Shown here: positions 62,274 through 64,000 of the stretch, piece by piece | How positions within the stretch are numbered: position 1 is the stretch's first letter | Layout: each line of letters begins with the position of its first letter | NCBI RefSeq assembly: GCF_964048965.1 | Contig: NZ_OZ040189.1 | Coordinates: forward strand, 1,240,001-1,304,000 | DNA from: Tenacibaculum sp. 190130A14a | GTDB taxonomy: Bacteria; Bacteroidota; Bacteroidia; Flavobacteriales; Flavobacteriaceae | DNA length: 64,000 nucleotides | Direction of reading: 5' to 3' | Notes under the pieces: model-generated | Told to the model about the DNA's origin: nothing | Seen by the model: the letters and a program-made list of their open reading frames with translations, nothing else | The model's database searches: none | Program-made: the position numbers and the translations under genes

Positions 62274-63656
62274 ATGAATTCAAATCTGAAGCCTATGTCA
62301 CTATCAAAATTTGAATCAATGTTGAAAACCAACGATGTATATTTTTTCGATGCCACAGAGTTCGAAGATATTATACAGCATTATTTAGATGTAGGTAAGC
62401 ACTCATTAGCTAAAAAGGCCGTTCAATTAGGTTTAGAACAGCATCCTACATCAATTCAGCTCAAACTAATGTTTCTTGAACTTTTGATTTTTGAAGATAA
62501 ATTGAAAGAAGCAATAGGGTTGTTAAAAGACATTGAAGCCGTAGAACCACATAATGATGAAGTATTCATTCAAAAGGCAATGATTATGTCTAAGAAGAAA
62601 CATCATGATAAAGCAATACAAATTTTAAAAGAGTCTTTAAACTATGTAGAAGATCCTTCTGATATATGGTCCATGATTGGTATGGAATATCTGTATCTAG
62701 ATGATTTTGAAAATGCCAGACTTAATTTTGCTAAATGTATAGAAGTTGATTTTGAAGATTATTCTTCTTTGTACAATATTATTTATTGTTTCGATATGGA
62801 AGATAGTCATGAAGATGCTATTGGATACTTAACAGCATATATAGATAAAAATCCTTATTGTGAAATCGCTTGGCATCAGTTGGGAAGACAGTATTATGTA
62901 TTGAGTAAGTATGAAGAGGCATTAAGGGCTTTTGATTATGCGGTTATAATAGATGAGAGCTTTATAGGAGGATACCTAGAGAAAGCAAAAACTTTAGAAG
63001 AGTTAAAGCGTTATGAAGAAGCTATAGAGAATTACTTGATAACACTAGAATTAGACGATCCTACAGCTTTTGCATATATTAGAATAGGAGAGTGTTATGA
63101 GAAACTTAACGATTTAAATACCGCTATCAATTATTATAAAAAAGGTGTTCATGAAGACCCTTTATTAGATAAGGGATGGATACTTCTTACAAATATTCAT
63201 TATAAAGAGAAAAATTATCAAAAAGCCTTGTACTATATAAACAAAGCTTTACAAATTAGAGATGATAATCCGTTGTATTGGAGAAAGTATGGTGAAATTA
63301 ACCTAAAGATGAACTTTTATGAAGAGTCTGTAAAGGCTTTTGAAAACTGTATCCAATTAGGAGATAATGATATAGAAATTTTTGTAACCTTAGCAGACAT
63401 TCAATTGTTTTTAGGAGAGTTTAGTGATGCACTTAGAACAATGATTAGAGCTAAGAAAATTTATAGAGAGTTTGCTGAAATTGAATATAGGTTATGCGGA
63501 CTTTTCATGATACTTCAGAAAGAAGATTATAGTTTAACGCATTTAAGAAACGCATTGGCTATAGACTATGAATATCATAAGGTAATAAAGCCATTATTTT
63601 CATCTGTATTTGAAAAAGATAAAGTGAAGCATATTATAGATAACTATTCCTTTTAA
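62274..63656 (+). CDS. TPR protein, cytoplasmic
   Basis: A 460-residue protein without signal peptide, built from about ten TPR units, among them AKKAVQLGLEQHPTSIQLKL, YEEALRAFDYAVIIDESF, LNTAINYYKKGVHEDPLLDK and YQKALYYINKALQIRDDNP. Probably a scaffold. A TAAATTTAT promoter-like element lies just before the ATG, closer than usual; an internal ATG at 62295 is an alternative start. Confidence 0.9.
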   Translation: MNSNLKPMSLSKFESMLKTNDVYFFDATEFEDIIQHYLDVGKHSLAKKAVQLGLEQHPTSIQLKLMFLELLIFEDKLKEAIGLLKDIEAVEPHNDEVFIQKAMIMSKKKHHDKAIQILKESLNYVEDPSDIWSMIGMEYLYLDDFENARLNFAKCIEVDFEDYSSLYNIIYCFDMEDSHEDAIGYLTAYIDKNPYCEIAWHQLGRQYYVLSKYEEALRAFDYAVIIDESFIGGYLEKAKTLEELKRYEEAIENYLITLELDDPTAFAYIRIGECYEKLNDLNTAINYYKKGVHEDPLLDKGWILLTNIHYKEKNYQKALYYINKALQIRDDNPLYWRKYGEINLKMNFYEESVKAFENCIQLGDNDIEIFVTLADIQLFLGEFSDALRTMIRAKKIYREFAEIEYRLCGLFMILQKEDYSLTHLRNALAIDYEYHKVIKPLFSSVFEKDKVKHIIDNYSF

Positions 63657-63662
63657 GGAAAT

Positions 63663-64000
63663 TTAGTTCCAAATAATTTTACAGGTTTTAGGTACTCCAA
63701 ATTTGATTTTTCCTTTTTCGTAACTAGAGAAAGGATTGTTAGCAAGTAATAATTTTTTTAACCGTCGCAGGTTTCGAGCATTTAAGCCATTCGAAATTTG
63801 CGATAGGTTATTATTAGATACATCAACTATTTTAAGATTCTTCATCCCACTAAAGGAGTCAGGGAACAGCCAGAGAGAATTGTTTTTTAAGTATAACTTT
63901 TTTAGTGCTTTAAGTAAGTTAATCTGTTCAGGAAGTTCCTCTAGTAAATTACTTTCAAAACGAAGTGTTTCTAATTTTTCTAACCTCAAAATGTTTTCTG
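63663..64000 (-). CDS. Leucine-rich repeat protein, N-terminal part outside window
   Basis: The frame is open to the window edge (visible codons E-N-I-L then RLEKLETLRFES), so only the C-terminal part is present; no start codon can be fixed. About four LRR units of the bacterial 22-23 residue type are visible: LETLRFESNLLEELPEQI, LKKLYLKNNSLWLFPDSF, LKIVDVSNNNLSQI and LKKLLLANNPFS, ending in a capping segment (KFGVPKTCKIIWN). Likely protein-protein binding. Convergent with the TPR gene, 6 bases apart. Confidence 0.75.
   Translation of the reverse strand, partial: ENILRLEKLETLRFESNLLEELPEQINLLKALKKLYLKNNSLWLFPDSFSGMKNLKIVDVSNNNLSQISNGLNARNLRRLKKLLLANNPFSSYEKGKIKFGVPKTCKIIWN

Noticed and set aside
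1..64000. tRNA or rRNA genes, CRISPR arrays, insertion sequences, prophage
   Set aside because: I saw no cloverleaf sequences, regularly spaced repeats, transposase or phage genes, though reading by eye could miss a single tRNA.

Overview
The window is AT-rich (roughly one third G+C by eye), densely packed chromosomal DNA from a member of the Bacteroidota, almost certainly the Flavobacteriaceae (Tenacibaculum-like). Supporting signs are the gliding-motility lipoprotein GldI inside a peptidyl-prolyl isomerase cluster, many lipoproteins with short lipoboxes, promoters of the TAnnTTTG type, weak or absent Shine-Dalgarno sequences, and a GyrA whose quinolone-determining region carries Thr82/Asp86. 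I see no rRNA, tRNA, insertion sequence, prophage or CRISPR array. It is mostly core genome with small accessory patches.

Layout. 1-3850: a cut-off nucleotidyltransferase and a PD-(D/E)XK protein diverge from holA; then a Crp/Fnr regulator with its probable target, a 7-TM protein, and an M90 peptidase with a SEC-C tail. 3930-8870: M28 peptidase, rdgB with a BtuCD/FecCDE-type permease and ATPase (both apparently TTG-started), a membrane-bound XRE regulator, rlmH. 8935-10943: accessory patch with a lipoprotein, a protein resembling domain 3 of EF-Tu, an unknown partner and a 42-residue membrane protein. 11220-19571: plus-strand run nadC, M3 peptidase, pentapeptide-repeat protein, acetyltransferase, YihY, hisS, folE, lipoprotein. 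The strand switch at about 11 kb carries an inverted pair of DnaA-box-like sites. 19636-29404: lytic transglycosylase, hydrolase, DUF6438 lipoprotein, mtaB, an acetyltransferase/monooxygenase/DUF4442/oligopeptide-binding run, YggS, an AAA ATPase, and a MarR/DUF2024/thioredoxin-like operon with two matching palindromic operators. 29623-37433: PLP enzyme, large esterase-like protein, AraC regulator, unknown lipoprotein, 51-residue membrane protein, acetyltransferase, FAD oxidoreductase. 37475-43872: endonuclease/exonuclease/phosphatase protein, two rhomboids, mutL (apparently without endonuclease motifs), ribH, TPR protein. 43986-49993: recF, DUF721, ndk, DHH phosphoesterase, gldI, FKBP, cyclophilin-FKBP fusion, PAP2 phosphatase. 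49990-64000: LTA-synthase-like sulfatase, clpC, gyrA, TPR protein, yaaA, SanA-like protein, L-serine dehydratase, DUF2853, TPR protein and a cut-off LRR protein.

Genes that plausibly work together: the Crp/Fnr regulator and the 7-TM protein; the MarR/thioredoxin-like/DUF2024 redox-type operon; GldI and two further envelope isomerases; recF with DUF721; and the EF-Tu-domain-3-like protein with its neighbour. No complete, obviously new system (for example a full defence island) is present. The best leads are the EF-Tu-like pair, the double-operator MarR operon whose internal operator is also a terminator-like hairpin, the class-II-like Crp/Fnr site, and the possible replication-origin element near nadC.
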